Below are positions 35,608 through 44,497 of a DNA stretch of 64,000 bases, in pieces (the stretch's first letter is position 1; every line of letters starts with the position of its first letter). The stretch comes from Shewanella oneidensis MR-1 (GTDB taxonomy: Bacteria > Pseudomonadota > Gammaproteobacteria > Enterobacterales > Shewanellaceae). The notes beneath the pieces were generated by a model. That model was not told where the DNA came from and did no database searches. It saw only the letters and a program-made list of their open reading frames with translations. Where the stretch lies: NCBI RefSeq assembly GCF_000146165.2, contig NC_004347.2:1736001-1800000 (forward strand), in the 5' to 3' direction. A program made the translations under genes and the position numbers.

Positions 35608-37644
35608 ATGGGTTTAGGACGCTATCTTCCATATCTGCTGAGTGCGGCTTTGTTGCTACTCTGCGGATGTGAGCGTACGGATACACATGCTCAACCCGCC
35701 AAGGAAAACGGCGAAATTAAAGTTGCCCCCTATGGTAGCTGGCAATCACCTTTGTCTGCGGCTGATGTCTTTAAACAAACCGATGATATTGCAGAATTAC
35801 AAAGCGTAGGTAATGCGATTTATTTTGCCGAATCGAGTGGGCGCGACCAAGGCAAGGTGGGCATCAAGCGCCTCGACGGCCTTGGTAAAGTCACTCAAGT
35901 GGTTTTGCCGGATTTTAATGTTAAATCCACTGTGCATGAATATGGCGGTGCAGCGTTTTTGGGTATAGGCAAGAGCCTCTTTGCCACCAAAATGCAGGAT
36001 CAGCTGTTTTACCGTTTTGCCCCTAACCAGCCGCCTTTGCCGTTAACCCCCAATGGCACGCGCCATGCTGATTGCGTGGCTTATCCTAAGGGCTCACGAA
36101 TTATCTGCGTGCGTGAAGATCATCGTCAGGGGGGGGAACCGAAAGCGAGCCTAGTGACCATCAATCTTAACTTTGCTGGTGAAGGCGATACCTTTGTCTC
36201 GGGACATGACTTTATCTCTTCCCCGACCATTTCACCCGATAACACCCAACTGGCGTGGATCACATGGGAACATCCTTATATGCCATGGGATAACAGTGTG
36301 CTGTGGCTTGGGGAGCTTGACCGCAAAGGCCAATTAAAAAATGTTCGCAAGGTAAGTACACCGGAGGCGTCTTCGGTGGCTCAGCCTTTGTTTGGCCCTG
36401 ACGGAAAATTATATGTGGTCTCCGATATCAGTAATTGGTGGAACATTTATCGCGTCACTCCAAGTTACACTTTAGAGCCCGTGTTGAGTAAAAATGCCGA
36501 GTTTGCGGTGCCCGATTGGCGTTTAGGTAACCATAATTATGCCTTTGAAAATGCAACAACTTTGATTGCTAGTTATGTTGAAGGCAATCGAGCGGCATTA
36601 CTGCGCATTCACTTAGATTCGGAATTAACTGAATCCCTTGCAATTGATTTTGCAGAGATCACTCAAGTGGTGAAGGGTGAAGACGGTGTTTATTTTGTTG
36701 GTGCAAAGGCGACGCCAGAGAAAGGCATTTACCGGGTGGTTGGCCGCGGTACCGAACTTGTGTATGCGCCAGCACTCGCCAATTTAAATCCTAACTATGT
36801 GTCACGGGCGATAAATATTGCCTTCGCAACGGGCAAAGACCAGCAGGCCTACGGTTATTTTTATGGTCCCGTCAATCCCAAATACGTGCCGCCCCATGAT
36901 ACCCGTCCGCCGCTGATTGTGATGTTACATGGTGGGCCGACATCACGGGCGAGTTTAGCCTATCGCAGTGAGATCCAATTTTGGACTAGCCGCGGTTTTG
37001 CGGTGTTAGATTTAAATTTCCGTGGCAGTAGCGGCTTTGGTCGCGCCTATCGTCAAAGCCTGTATGGTAAATGGGGGGAAAGCGATGTTGAAGATGCGGT
37101 CAATGCGGCTAAATACTTAGTGGCTAAGGGATGGGTCGATGCGAATAAGCTGGCCATTCGCGGGATCAGTGCGGGAGGATTGACCGTGATGTCATCCTTA
37201 GCTTTTTATAATGTATTCCAAGCGGGTGTAAGCTATGAAGGCATCAGCGATGTTGAACAGCTTGCTAAGAGCACGCATAAATTTGAGTCGGGCTATCTGG
37301 ATCAATTAATCGGGCCATATCCTGAAAATACAGACAGATACCGTGAGTTATCGCCACTAAATCATTTAGATGGGTTAAATGAGCCGCTGCTGATTTTCCA
37401 AAGTTTAAGAAACAAAATTGTCCCTACGTCGCAGTCACGGCAAATTTATGATGCCCTTAAAGCTAAAGGCGTACCGACGGCCTATATCGATTATGGCGAT
37501 GATTCTGACGAAGGGCGCACCCCTGAACATAAGGCTGCGGGATTAGAAACTGAGTTAGCCTTTTATGGGCAAGTGTTTAAGTTTACTCCAGCGGGTAAAT
37601 TACCCCCATTAATACTCGATAATATAAGCGCATTAACACCCTAA
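35608..37644 (+). CDS. S9-family prolyl oligopeptidase-like lipoprotein
   Basis: Protein of 678 residues. A lipoprotein signal ends in LLCGCE. A beta-propeller region (for example VSDISNWWNIYRV) precedes an alpha/beta-hydrolase domain with PLIVMLHGGPTSR, NFRGSSGFGRAY, the nucleophile in GISAGG (Ser near residue 521) and a His in PEHK near 641. Such enzymes cleave short peptides. GGGGA lies 7-11 bases before ATG 35608. The lipid anchor places it in the cell envelope. Confidence 0.85.
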   Translation: MGLGRYLPYLLSAALLLLCGCERTDTHAQPAKENGEIKVAPYGSWQSPLSAADVFKQTDDIAELQSVGNAIYFAESSGRDQGKVGIKRLDGLGKVTQVVLPDFNVKSTVHEYGGAAFLGIGKSLFATKMQDQLFYRFAPNQPPLPLTPNGTRHADCVAYPKGSRIICVREDHRQGGEPKASLVTINLNFAGEGDTFVSGHDFISSPTISPDNTQLAWITWEHPYMPWDNSVLWLGELDRKGQLKNVRKVSTPEASSVAQPLFGPDGKLYVVSDISNWWNIYRVTPSYTLEPVLSKNAEFAVPDWRLGNHNYAFENATTLIASYVEGNRAALLRIHLDSELTESLAIDFAEITQVVKGEDGVYFVGAKATPEKGIYRVVGRGTELVYAPALANLNPNYVSRAINIAFATGKDQQAYGYFYGPVNPKYVPPHDTRPPLIVMLHGGPTSRASLAYRSEIQFWTSRGFAVLDLNFRGSSGFGRAYRQSLYGKWGESDVEDAVNAAKYLVAKGWVDANKLAIRGISAGGLTVMSSLAFYNVFQAGVSYEGISDVEQLAKSTHKFESGYLDQLIGPYPENTDRYRELSPLNHLDGLNEPLLIFQSLRNKIVPTSQSRQIYDALKAKGVPTAYIDYGDDSDEGRTPEHKAAGLETELAFYGQVFKFTPAGKLPPLILDNISALTP

Positions 37645-37654
37645 TATTAAAAGC

Positions 37655-37680
37655 AAAAGCCTACTCTTCAGTAGGCTTTT
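37655..37680. terminator. Terminator between the S9 peptidase and cueR
   Basis: AAAAGCCTAC-TCTTCA-GTAGGCTTTT followed by GTCTTT; it can serve both convergent genes. Confidence 0.85.
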
Positions 37681-37705
37681 GTCTTTGGCGTAAGCCAAAT
37701 GGTGT

Positions 37706-38095
37706 TTAATGTTGATGATTAAGGCTGTTAATAATGGTGCAGTGGGGCTGCTCACCGCCTTGGCACTCACTCACCATTTGTTGTAACTGGCTGCGTAGAT
37801 TTTGTAACTTACTGATTTGCAACTCTACATAAGCCAAATGGTTGCGCGTCAGTTGTTTAACATCCTCGGCATTACGGCTGTCGTTATTACGCAAATCGAG
37901 TAGGAGTTTACAATCCTCTAGGCTAAAGCCTAAGTCGCGGCATTGGTGTACAAATTTCAGCGATTCAATATCCCGATGGCGATACACCCTGTATCCAGCG
38001 TCGTTACGTTCTGCGCAAACGAGGCCGATATCGTGGTAGTAGCGTATGCTTTTAACGCTTAACCCTGTGTGCTTTGCCACTTCGCCTATTTTCAT
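37706..38095 (-). CDS. cueR: Cu(I)-responsive MerR-family regulator CueR
   Basis: Protein of 129 residues. The MerR N-terminus MKIGEVAKHTGLSVKSIRYY is followed by the dimerisation helix and a C-terminal metal loop CQGGEQPHC, whose two Cys seven residues apart are the CueR-type monovalent-metal ligands. Ser in LRNNDSRN fits copper/silver rather than zinc sensors. It is divergent from copA, whose promoter has the matching architecture. The start at 38095 lies only 33 bases from the inserted element. Confidence 0.9.
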   Translation of the reverse strand: MKIGEVAKHTGLSVKSIRYYHDIGLVCAERNDAGYRVYRHRDIESLKFVHQCRDLGFSLEDCKLLLDLRNNDSRNAEDVKQLTRNHLAYVELQISKLQNLRSQLQQMVSECQGGEQPHCTIINSLNHQH

Positions 38096-38127
38096 CTTGA
38101 CCTCGGTTATTATCTGTTTTTTGTTAC

Positions 38128-38410
38128 TAGGGCGTGTTGACGTTTCAGGGTTATTTTTGCAGCAATTTGGCTGGCTTTTATGCAAGGCAAAGTCCGTGCA
38201 GTGTAGTTATTCTACATAAACGGACGATAACGCGGCAGAAAAGCCAGCCAAATGCTGCCCGAAGGGTTCGTCTGGCAAGCCCTTGCTCTTACTTTCTGTC
38301 ATAAGAGCCGCTCGTCATTTGAGTAGAATAACGACACATCATTCCTCGTTTCGCGAGCACGAACTTGCCAGAACGAACAAAATTTAATCTCGAAACGTCA
38401 ACACGCCCTA
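38128..38410. mobile_element. Complete 283-bp MITE-like element between cueR and copA
   Basis: It is bounded by a perfect 19-bp terminal inverted repeat TAGGGCGTGTTGACGTTTC and its complement. The outermost TA on both sides could be a TA target duplication. Inside are further inverted repeats (ATTTGGCTGGCTTTT at 38165 with its complement at 38239; GTAGTTATTCTAC at 38203 with a near-complement at 38323). It has no coding capacity. A diverged copy of its right end lies at 1041-1110. The family name and the transposase that moves it are unknown to me. Confidence 0.88.
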
Positions 38411-38453
38411 AACACTCATGTATACAAGTGTGATACTTGCCACAAAAACACCC

Positions 38454-38484
38454 TTGACTCTCCCGTGATGGGAGACTTTATCTT
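38454..38484 (+). promoter_or_regulatory. CueR-type promoter of copA
   Basis: -35 TTGACT and -10 TTATCT are separated by 19 bases holding the near-palindrome CTCTCCC-GTGAT-GGGAGAC. This is the elongated-spacer design of MerR-family activators. It rules out the upstream GTG at 38465 as start of copA. Confidence 0.85.
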
Positions 38485-38521
38485 AAGCCCAAAGTGTTTA
38501 AGTGCAAGTGAGGGATCTTCT

Positions 38522-40783
38522 ATGTCTCAAATAAAACTCTACGTCGCCAATATGAATTGCGCAGGTTGTGTTGCCAAAATTGAAAAGGCCTTTGCGGCCG
38601 AGTCGAATGTGAGCGCCCGTATTAATCTGGCCGATAAACAAGTCACAGTGGATGGCAAGATAAGCCCTGATGCAGCGCTCGCTGTGATGGATAAGGCGGG
38701 CTTTCCCGCACAGTTGATTGTGGATGCTAAGGCGGCGGCCGAGGAAAAGCGTATCGAAGATGCGGCGGAATATAAATTGCGCATGCGCCAAGCTGTGGCT
38801 GCGCTTGCAGTCGGTATCCCGATGATGTTATGGGGATTACTGGGTGGCGAGATGATGATTAATAGCCCCAGCATGCAGCTAGGTTGGGGCATAATGGGTT
38901 TAATCACGCTGGCTCTTTTAATCGGAACGGGTCGCCACTTTTATCAGGGTATGTGGCGCGCGCTTAAGGCCAAAACCACCAATATGGATACCTTAATCGT
39001 GTTAGGTACCAGCACTGCATGGTTATATTCAATGGTGATGGTACTTATTCCGAGTGCTTTTCCTATGGATACTCGCCATGTGTACTTTGAGGCGAGCGTG
39101 ATGATCTTAGGCTTAATTAACTTAGGCCATGCCCTTGAATTAAAAGCGCGCGGTAAGACCAGCGAAGCGGTGCAACGTTTACTTGGGCTGCAATCCTCAA
39201 GGGCGATTCGTATTGGCGAAAATGGTGATGAAGAGGTTGAGATAAGCCAGCTTAAATTAGGCGATAAACTCAGACTTCGCCCAGGCGACAGGGTTGCCTT
39301 AGACGGCGTGGTGGAGTCGGGTCAGTCTCTACTCGATGAGGCCATGTTGACGGGCGAGCCTATTCCTGTGCCTAAGCAGGTGGGCGATAGCCTGAGTGCT
39401 GGCACTGTCAATGGTAACGGCAGTTTAGTCTATCGGGTCAGTGCTGGGCAGCGGGATACGCGCCTTGCCAAAATCATTGCGCTGGTACAGGAAGCACAAA
39501 CCTCTAAGATGCCGATTGGTCGTCTGGCCGATAACATTTCGGCGGTGTTTGTGCCGACAGTCGTCGTCATCGCCTTACTCGCGGCAGCAATTTGGTATCT
39601 TGTTGGGCCAGAACCCGCGCTCAGCCATGCTCTTGTGGTGCTCACCAGTGTGCTGATTATTGCCTGCCCTTGTGCCTTAGGCTTGGCGACACCGATGTCT
39701 ATCATGGTGTCAGTTGGCCGCGCCGCTCAAATGGGCGTATTGGTAAAAAATGGTGAAGCACTGCAAAGCGCCAGCAAGGTCGATTGTGTGGTGCTCGATA
39801 AAACTGGCACTGTGACTCAGGGGAAACCCGAAGTCACCGATATCCACTGGCACGGGGAATACGAGCAAGCACTTAGCGCAGATGACAAATCTGCACTACT
39901 TGGCGCTATTGCAAGCCTTGAGCAGCATTCGGAACATCCACTGGCGAATGCGATAGTCAGCTATGTTAAGCAAGCATCGATTCCATTACCGGCAACTGAG
40001 ATTTTTACCAATCATCAAGGAAAGGGCATTGAAGGGCGGGTTAATTACACCGACTATTTGGTTGGTAATCAGGCCTTAATGACAGCTTTTAAGGTGCCGC
40101 CTTTAACTGTATTGGCCAATAGCAACGAAACCTCTGAATTGGACGCAACAGCCCACTTTGCCAAACAGGGCAAAACGCCGATTTATGTTGCTGAAGCGGG
40201 CAAGTTAGTGGCCACTATCGCCATTGCCGATCCGATAAAAGCCGACGCCAAAGAAGCGATTAGCGCAATACGCTCACAGGGTATCCGTGTGGTGCTGCTG
40301 ACGGGGGATAATCCACAAACAGCCCAAGCTGTTGCGGAGCAAGTCGGTATCGAGGAAGTCATTGCTGGCGTATTACCTGAGCAAAAGCAGCAGCATATTA
40401 AAGCCTTACAACAGCAAGGGCACGTGGTTGCCATGGTCGGTGATGGCATTAACGATGCGCCCGCCTTGATGAGCGCCGATGTCGGGATCGCAATGGGATC
40501 GGGCACAGAGGTGGCGATCGAAAGCGCGGATATGACACTGCTGTCCCATCAGCTGATAGTGATTGCTAACTTATTTGCGCTCTCCCGTGCCACCATGACC
40601 AATATTAAACAGAACCTATTTGGTGCCTTTATTTACAACAGTATCGGTATTCCAGTCGCGGCTGGGGTGCTGTATCCGCTGACGGGGATGCTGCTAAGTC
40701 CTGTGATCGCAGGGGCGGCAATGGCATTGTCTTCCTTAACCGTGGTCACCAATGCGAACCGCTTAAGGCAGCAAAAACTTTAG
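38522..40783 (+). CDS. copA: Copper-exporting P1B-type ATPase CopA
   Basis: Protein of 753 residues. A single N-terminal heavy-metal domain with CAGC (Cys 13 and 16) is followed by membrane helices, the transport motif CPCALG near residue 381, the phosphorylation motif DKTGT near 427, and GDGINDAPAL. It exports Cu(I) from the cytoplasm. GAGGGA lies just upstream of ATG 38522. The divergent cueR gene and the CueR-type promoter support copper-induced expression. Confidence 0.94.
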   Translation: MSQIKLYVANMNCAGCVAKIEKAFAAESNVSARINLADKQVTVDGKISPDAALAVMDKAGFPAQLIVDAKAAAEEKRIEDAAEYKLRMRQAVAALAVGIPMMLWGLLGGEMMINSPSMQLGWGIMGLITLALLIGTGRHFYQGMWRALKAKTTNMDTLIVLGTSTAWLYSMVMVLIPSAFPMDTRHVYFEASVMILGLINLGHALELKARGKTSEAVQRLLGLQSSRAIRIGENGDEEVEISQLKLGDKLRLRPGDRVALDGVVESGQSLLDEAMLTGEPIPVPKQVGDSLSAGTVNGNGSLVYRVSAGQRDTRLAKIIALVQEAQTSKMPIGRLADNISAVFVPTVVVIALLAAAIWYLVGPEPALSHALVVLTSVLIIACPCALGLATPMSIMVSVGRAAQMGVLVKNGEALQSASKVDCVVLDKTGTVTQGKPEVTDIHWHGEYEQALSADDKSALLGAIASLEQHSEHPLANAIVSYVKQASIPLPATEIFTNHQGKGIEGRVNYTDYLVGNQALMTAFKVPPLTVLANSNETSELDATAHFAKQGKTPIYVAEAGKLVATIAIADPIKADAKEAISAIRSQGIRVVLLTGDNPQTAQAVAEQVGIEEVIAGVLPEQKQQHIKALQQQGHVVAMVGDGINDAPALMSADVGIAMGSGTEVAIESADMTLLSHQLIVIANLFALSRATMTNIKQNLFGAFIYNSIGIPVAAGVLYPLTGMLLSPVIAGAAMALSSLTVVTNANRLRQQKL

Positions 40784-41151
40784 TGTATTGGTATCGTTTA
40801 TTCGAACGCGAGTGAGTGGGTACCCCAAAATACGGCCCAGTTAAGTGGGCGGTATTTGGATTGTCTGGCTAAAAATGTAATGTTCATTCAGTTGTCATCC
40901 AATAGGATTATCTTGAGTCTTACTTGCAAAAGTGCAGGTTAAATAAACAGTTATCCTTGGGTAAAATGTGTCAGAACAGCTTAAGCATTCGCAGCTAACT
41001 GGGCCTTTTTAGTTGATAATTTAGCCCAAACTGCTATAGTGCCACGTTTATTTTTGCCCCTCAGGTTGGACACCTCGGTTTTAGCAAATAGGTTTATACT
41101 TAGTTGCCCTGCCAGACGTCCGGCCAACCTAACTCGATTTGGAAGTTCATT
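40784..41151. other. Intergenic region between copA and the ABC-F gene
   Basis: An imperfect hairpin at 40825-40859 (CCAAAATACGGCCCA against TGGGCGGTATTTGG) lies about 40 bases after copA and could terminate or stabilise its mRNA. The rest is AT-rich and shows nothing else recognisable. Confidence 0.45.
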
Positions 41152-42744
41152 TTGATCACTACAGCGAATATCACCATGCAGTTTGGCGCTAAGCCACTGT
41201 TTGAAAACATCTCAGTTAAATTTGGCGGCGGTAACCGTTACGGTCTTATCGGTGCGAACGGCTGCGGTAAATCAACCTTCATGAAGATCCTTTGCGGTGA
41301 TCTAGAGCCGAGCAGCGGTAATGTATCTTTAGACGTCAATGAGCGTCTGGGTAAACTCAGCCAGAACCAATTCGGTTACGAGGAATACACGCTGATTGAC
41401 ACAGTGATCATGGGCCACCGTGAGCTGTGGAAGGTCAAGCAAGAGCGTGACCGTATCTACTCTTTGCCAGAGATGAGCGAAGAAGACGGCATTGCCGTGG
41501 CAAACCTTGAAATGGAATTTGCAGAAATGGACGGTTACACCGCCGAATCTCGTGCCGGTGAACTGCTACTTGGCGTAGGTATCGGTATCGAAAGTCATTT
41601 CGGTCTAATGTCTGAAATTGCCCCAGGTTTAAAACTGCGGGTGTTATTGGCGCAAGCCCTGTTCTCGGACCCTGATGTACTGCTGCTCGACGAACCCACC
41701 AACAACTTGGACATCGACACTATCCGTTGGTTACAGGACGTCTTGAACCAACGCGACAGCACCATGATCATCATTTCGCACGACCGTTACTTCTTAAACT
41801 CAGTCTGTACCCATATGGCGGACTTAGACTACGGTGAACTGCGTGTTTACCCAGGTAACTACGACGAATATATGCAAGCTGCGACTCAGGCCCGTGAGCG
41901 TCTGCTGGCCGATAACGCCAAGAAGAAAGCACAAATCTCTGAGCTGCAAACCTTCGTGGCGCGCTTCTCTGCCAACGCTTCTAAGGCTAAACAAGCGACT
42001 TCGCGTGCGCGTCAAATCGATAAGATCAAGTTGGATGAGGTTAAAGCCTCTAGCCGTGTTAACCCATTCATTCGTTTCGATCAGGAAAAGAAACTGTTCC
42101 GTAACGCTTTAGTGGTTGAGAATTTGGCTAAAGGTTACGACACCCCCCTGTTTAAAGACTTAAACCTGATTGTCGAAGTGGGCGAGCGTATCGCTATCCT
42201 CGGTGAGAACGGTGTAGGTAAAACCACGCTACTGCGTACTTTAATCCATGATATTCCACAGGATGAAGGCCATATCCAATGGTCTGAAAACAGTAATATC
42301 GGTTACTACGCGCAGGATCATGAGTCTGATTTTGAAAACGATATGACCCTCTTCGAGTGGATGAGCCAATGGCGTAAACCTGAAGATGATGACCAAGCGG
42401 TGCGTGGTATTTTAGGCCGTATGCTGTTTAGCGCCGACGATATTAAAAAGTCAGTCAAAGTGCTGTCGGGTGGTGAAAAGGGCCGTATGTTATTTGGCAA
42501 GCTCATTATGCAAAAGCCAAATATCCTGATGCTCGACGAACCGACTAACCACATGGATATGGAATCGATTGAATCCTTAAACAACGCGCTGGAAAAATAC
42601 GAAGGCACGCTGTTGTTTGTGAGTCACGACCGCGCATTCGTATCGTCACTGGCAAACCGTATCCTTGAAATCACGCCAAACGGGGTGAATGACTTCAAGG
42701 GCACCTACGATGAGTTCCTTGCGAGCAAGGGTATCGAAGGCTAA
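41152..42744 (+). CDS. ybiT: ABC-F ATPase, YbiT type
   Basis: Soluble protein of 530 residues with two ABC domains and no membrane segments. The first has GANGCGKST and [11 protein letters not shown], but its signature reads [12 protein letters not shown] instead of LSGGQ. The second has [18 protein letters not shown] and DEPTNHMD. This follows E. coli YbiT almost segment by segment. ABC-F proteins act on ribosomes. The probable start is TTG 41152, preceded by GGAAG; the next ATG (41176) would cut into the first strand. Confidence 0.9.
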   Translation: MITTANITMQFGAKPLFENISVKFGGGNRYGLIGANGCGKSTFMKILCGDLEPSSGNVSLDVNERLGKLSQNQFGYEEYTLIDTVIMGHRELWKVKQERDRIYSLPEMSEEDGIAVANLEMEFAEMDGYTAESRAGELLLGVGIGIESHFGLMSEIAPGLKLRVLLAQALFSDPDVLLLDEPTNNLDIDTIRWLQDVLNQRDSTMIIISHDRYFLNSVCTHMADLDYGELRVYPGNYDEYMQAATQARERLLADNAKKKAQISELQTFVARFSANASKAKQATSRARQIDKIKLDEVKASSRVNPFIRFDQEKKLFRNALVVENLAKGYDTPLFKDLNLIVEVGERIAILGENGVGKTTLLRTLIHDIPQDEGHIQWSENSNIGYYAQDHESDFENDMTLFEWMSQWRKPEDDDQAVRGILGRMLFSADDIKKSVKVLSGGEKGRMLFGKLIMQKPNILMLDEPTNHMDMESIESLNNALEKYEGTLLFVSHDRAFVSSLANRILEITPNGVNDFKGTYDEFLASKGIEG

Positions 42745-42779
42745 TTACTTGTTTTAATTAGCTTTAAGTGCTCAGATGA

Positions 42780-42806
42780 AAAACGCCGCTTATTGAGCGG
42801 CGTTTT
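42780..42806. terminator. Terminator between ybiT and blc
   Basis: AAAACGCCGCT-TATTG-AGCGGCGTTTT followed by TG and Ts, placed between convergent genes. Confidence 0.88.
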
Positions 42807-42848
42807 TGTTTATGGAGGTTATCTTCCGTGTTTGTCCGTGGCAATCGG

Positions 42849-43382
42849 CTATTGCTTTACCTCTGTGGGTTTTTGTTCAACATAAATCAAGCTGTCAGTA
42901 TCAAACCCTTTGGCTTTGGCCATGTCGACAAATTGCTGGATCACCTCGGGGGATACGGTTGGAGTTCGGGCTAATAGCCATAAATAATCGGTATCTGGTC
43001 CAGAGATAAAGGCATATTGATAATTTTGTTGGTCGAGTCCAAACACCACATAGGCGCCATAAAATGGCCCAAAGAAGGAGACTTTTAAGTAAGCTTCGTT
43101 CTCTCCATTTACAAAATAGGCTTTACCTTCGGCCTCTTTCCATTGCTGTTTGGCGGCAGAATAGCCCCGATTAATCACTTTAACGCCACCATCGGGCTTA
43201 AGGCTGTATTCGGCGGTGACTTGGGTTAATCCGCGCTCGAAGGAGTGGTCAAGCCTCGCAATCTCGTACCATTTGCCTAAATAGCGGTCGAGTTCAAAAT
43301 CCTTAACGGGTTCGACGTAGTTGGGCATGCCTAGGCAGCCAGTAAGGACTAACACACTGATCATTAAGAGTAGTTTTTTCAA
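42849..43382 (-). CDS. blc: Outer-membrane lipocalin Blc
   Basis: Lipoprotein of 177 residues; the signal ends in VLTGCL. The lipocalin signature is YLGKWYEIARLDHSFERG, and the C-terminal segment DYLWLLARTP is conserved. Bacterial Blc binds lysophospholipids or fatty acids at the outer membrane. It is followed on the same strand, after a short gap upstream, by an EamA transporter gene. Confidence 0.9.
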   Translation of the reverse strand: MKKLLLMISVLVLTGCLGMPNYVEPVKDFELDRYLGKWYEIARLDHSFERGLTQVTAEYSLKPDGGVKVINRGYSAAKQQWKEAEGKAYFVNGENEAYLKVSFFGPFYGAYVVFGLDQQNYQYAFISGPDTDYLWLLARTPTVSPEVIQQFVDMAKAKGFDTDSLIYVEQKPTEVKQ

Positions 43383-43416
43383 GTGATGCTCCTATGCAAC
43401 TGATTTAGTCTATCTT

Positions 43417-44322
43417 TTAGTCATGAGGGCAAACCAATGTTTCTTTTGTACTTTTTAGCGCTTTACGTTGACTCTGCCACCCCTGAGCTATGCCTGCAAG
43501 TATAATCAGCGCCACCCCCATCAATTGCTGTGCAGTTAAGGCTTCATTAAACAGCCACCACGCCAGCACGACCACCACAACAGGTTCCACATAGGATAGT
43601 GTGCCATAGGTTACCGAGGGCAGTTGGTTTAGGGCTTTTACTGCACATAGAATCGCTAAAAATCCCGGCAAAAATCCAATCGCTAGCAACCAAGTCAACT
43701 GATTAAGGCTTGGTACTAATGGCGTCGTTAACATTAAGGGAAGTAAACATAATGCGCCAACACTTAATTGGACCAGTGTGCTTTGGTAGGGTGATACAGC
43801 GCTGGGTTTTCGGTTGATTAAGATAAAGCCACTATAGGTGATGAGCGCCAGTATTGCATAAAAATATCCCATAATTTCAGATTGATATAGCGACTGGCTC
43901 GAGGTGACGGGCAGCATTAAGATAAAGCCCATTAAGGCAAGGGCCACACTGGCGATACTGAATCGGTTGAGCCTTTCATTAAAGACAAAATGGGCAAAGA
44001 GTGACGTCACCACAGGCGCAAGGTAGATAATCATGATCACGGTTGCCATTTGGGTGTATTCAATGGCCTCGATATAAAAAGCCATAAATCCCGCGAGCAT
44101 AGCACCATTAATCAAGGTGCGTTTACTGGGCCTATGGCGGATCTGGTCTCTTTTACCTGTTAACAGCATATATGCGGTTAAAAACATCGCACCCAGTAAT
44201 AGCCGATAAAAGGTGATATGTTCAGCGGGCATGGTGGCAAAACGTGCGAATACGCCAATGGTACCCATCAAGCTTGCTGCCAGTATCGCAAGCACTATGG
44301 CCTGTGTGGGTGGCGGGGTCAT
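43417..44322 (-). CDS. EamA/DMT-family transporter
   Basis: Protein of 301 residues with about ten hydrophobic segments in two EamA repeats; the second repeat includes LPSVTYGTLSYVEPVVVVVLAW, shown here in parts PSVTYGTLSYVEPV and VVVVLAWWLF. Family members export amino acids or other metabolites; the substrate is unknown. It lies 34 bases upstream of blc on the same strand, so the two may be co-transcribed. Confidence 0.85.
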   Translation of the reverse strand: MTPPPTQAIVLAILAASLMGTIGVFARFATMPAEHITFYRLLLGAMFLTAYMLLTGKRDQIRHRPSKRTLINGAMLAGFMAFYIEAIEYTQMATVIMIIYLAPVVTSLFAHFVFNERLNRFSIASVALALMGFILMLPVTSSQSLYQSEIMGYFYAILALITYSGFILINRKPSAVSPYQSTLVQLSVGALCLLPLMLTTPLVPSLNQLTWLLAIGFLPGFLAILCAVKALNQLPSVTYGTLSYVEPVVVVVLAWWLFNEALTAQQLMGVALIILAGIAQGWQSQRKALKSTKETLVCPHD

Positions 44323-44497
44323 GTATCACCTTTTAATGCAGATAATTCAATGATGAAGGGAGCTGAGTTTGCCTCAAAAACTCAGCCTTATCGAGTGCTA
44401 TTATCAGTATTTTGTTGGCACGGTGTGCCAATGATTGTTGCTGCCCCTATCGAGCAGAGATTGATGACTTGACTGCGCTAGCAAGTTCAACCGCCTG

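Noticed and set aside
38465..38521. Upstream GTG start of copA
   Set aside because: It would lie within the CueR operator and before the -10 hexamer, so it cannot be on the mRNA.
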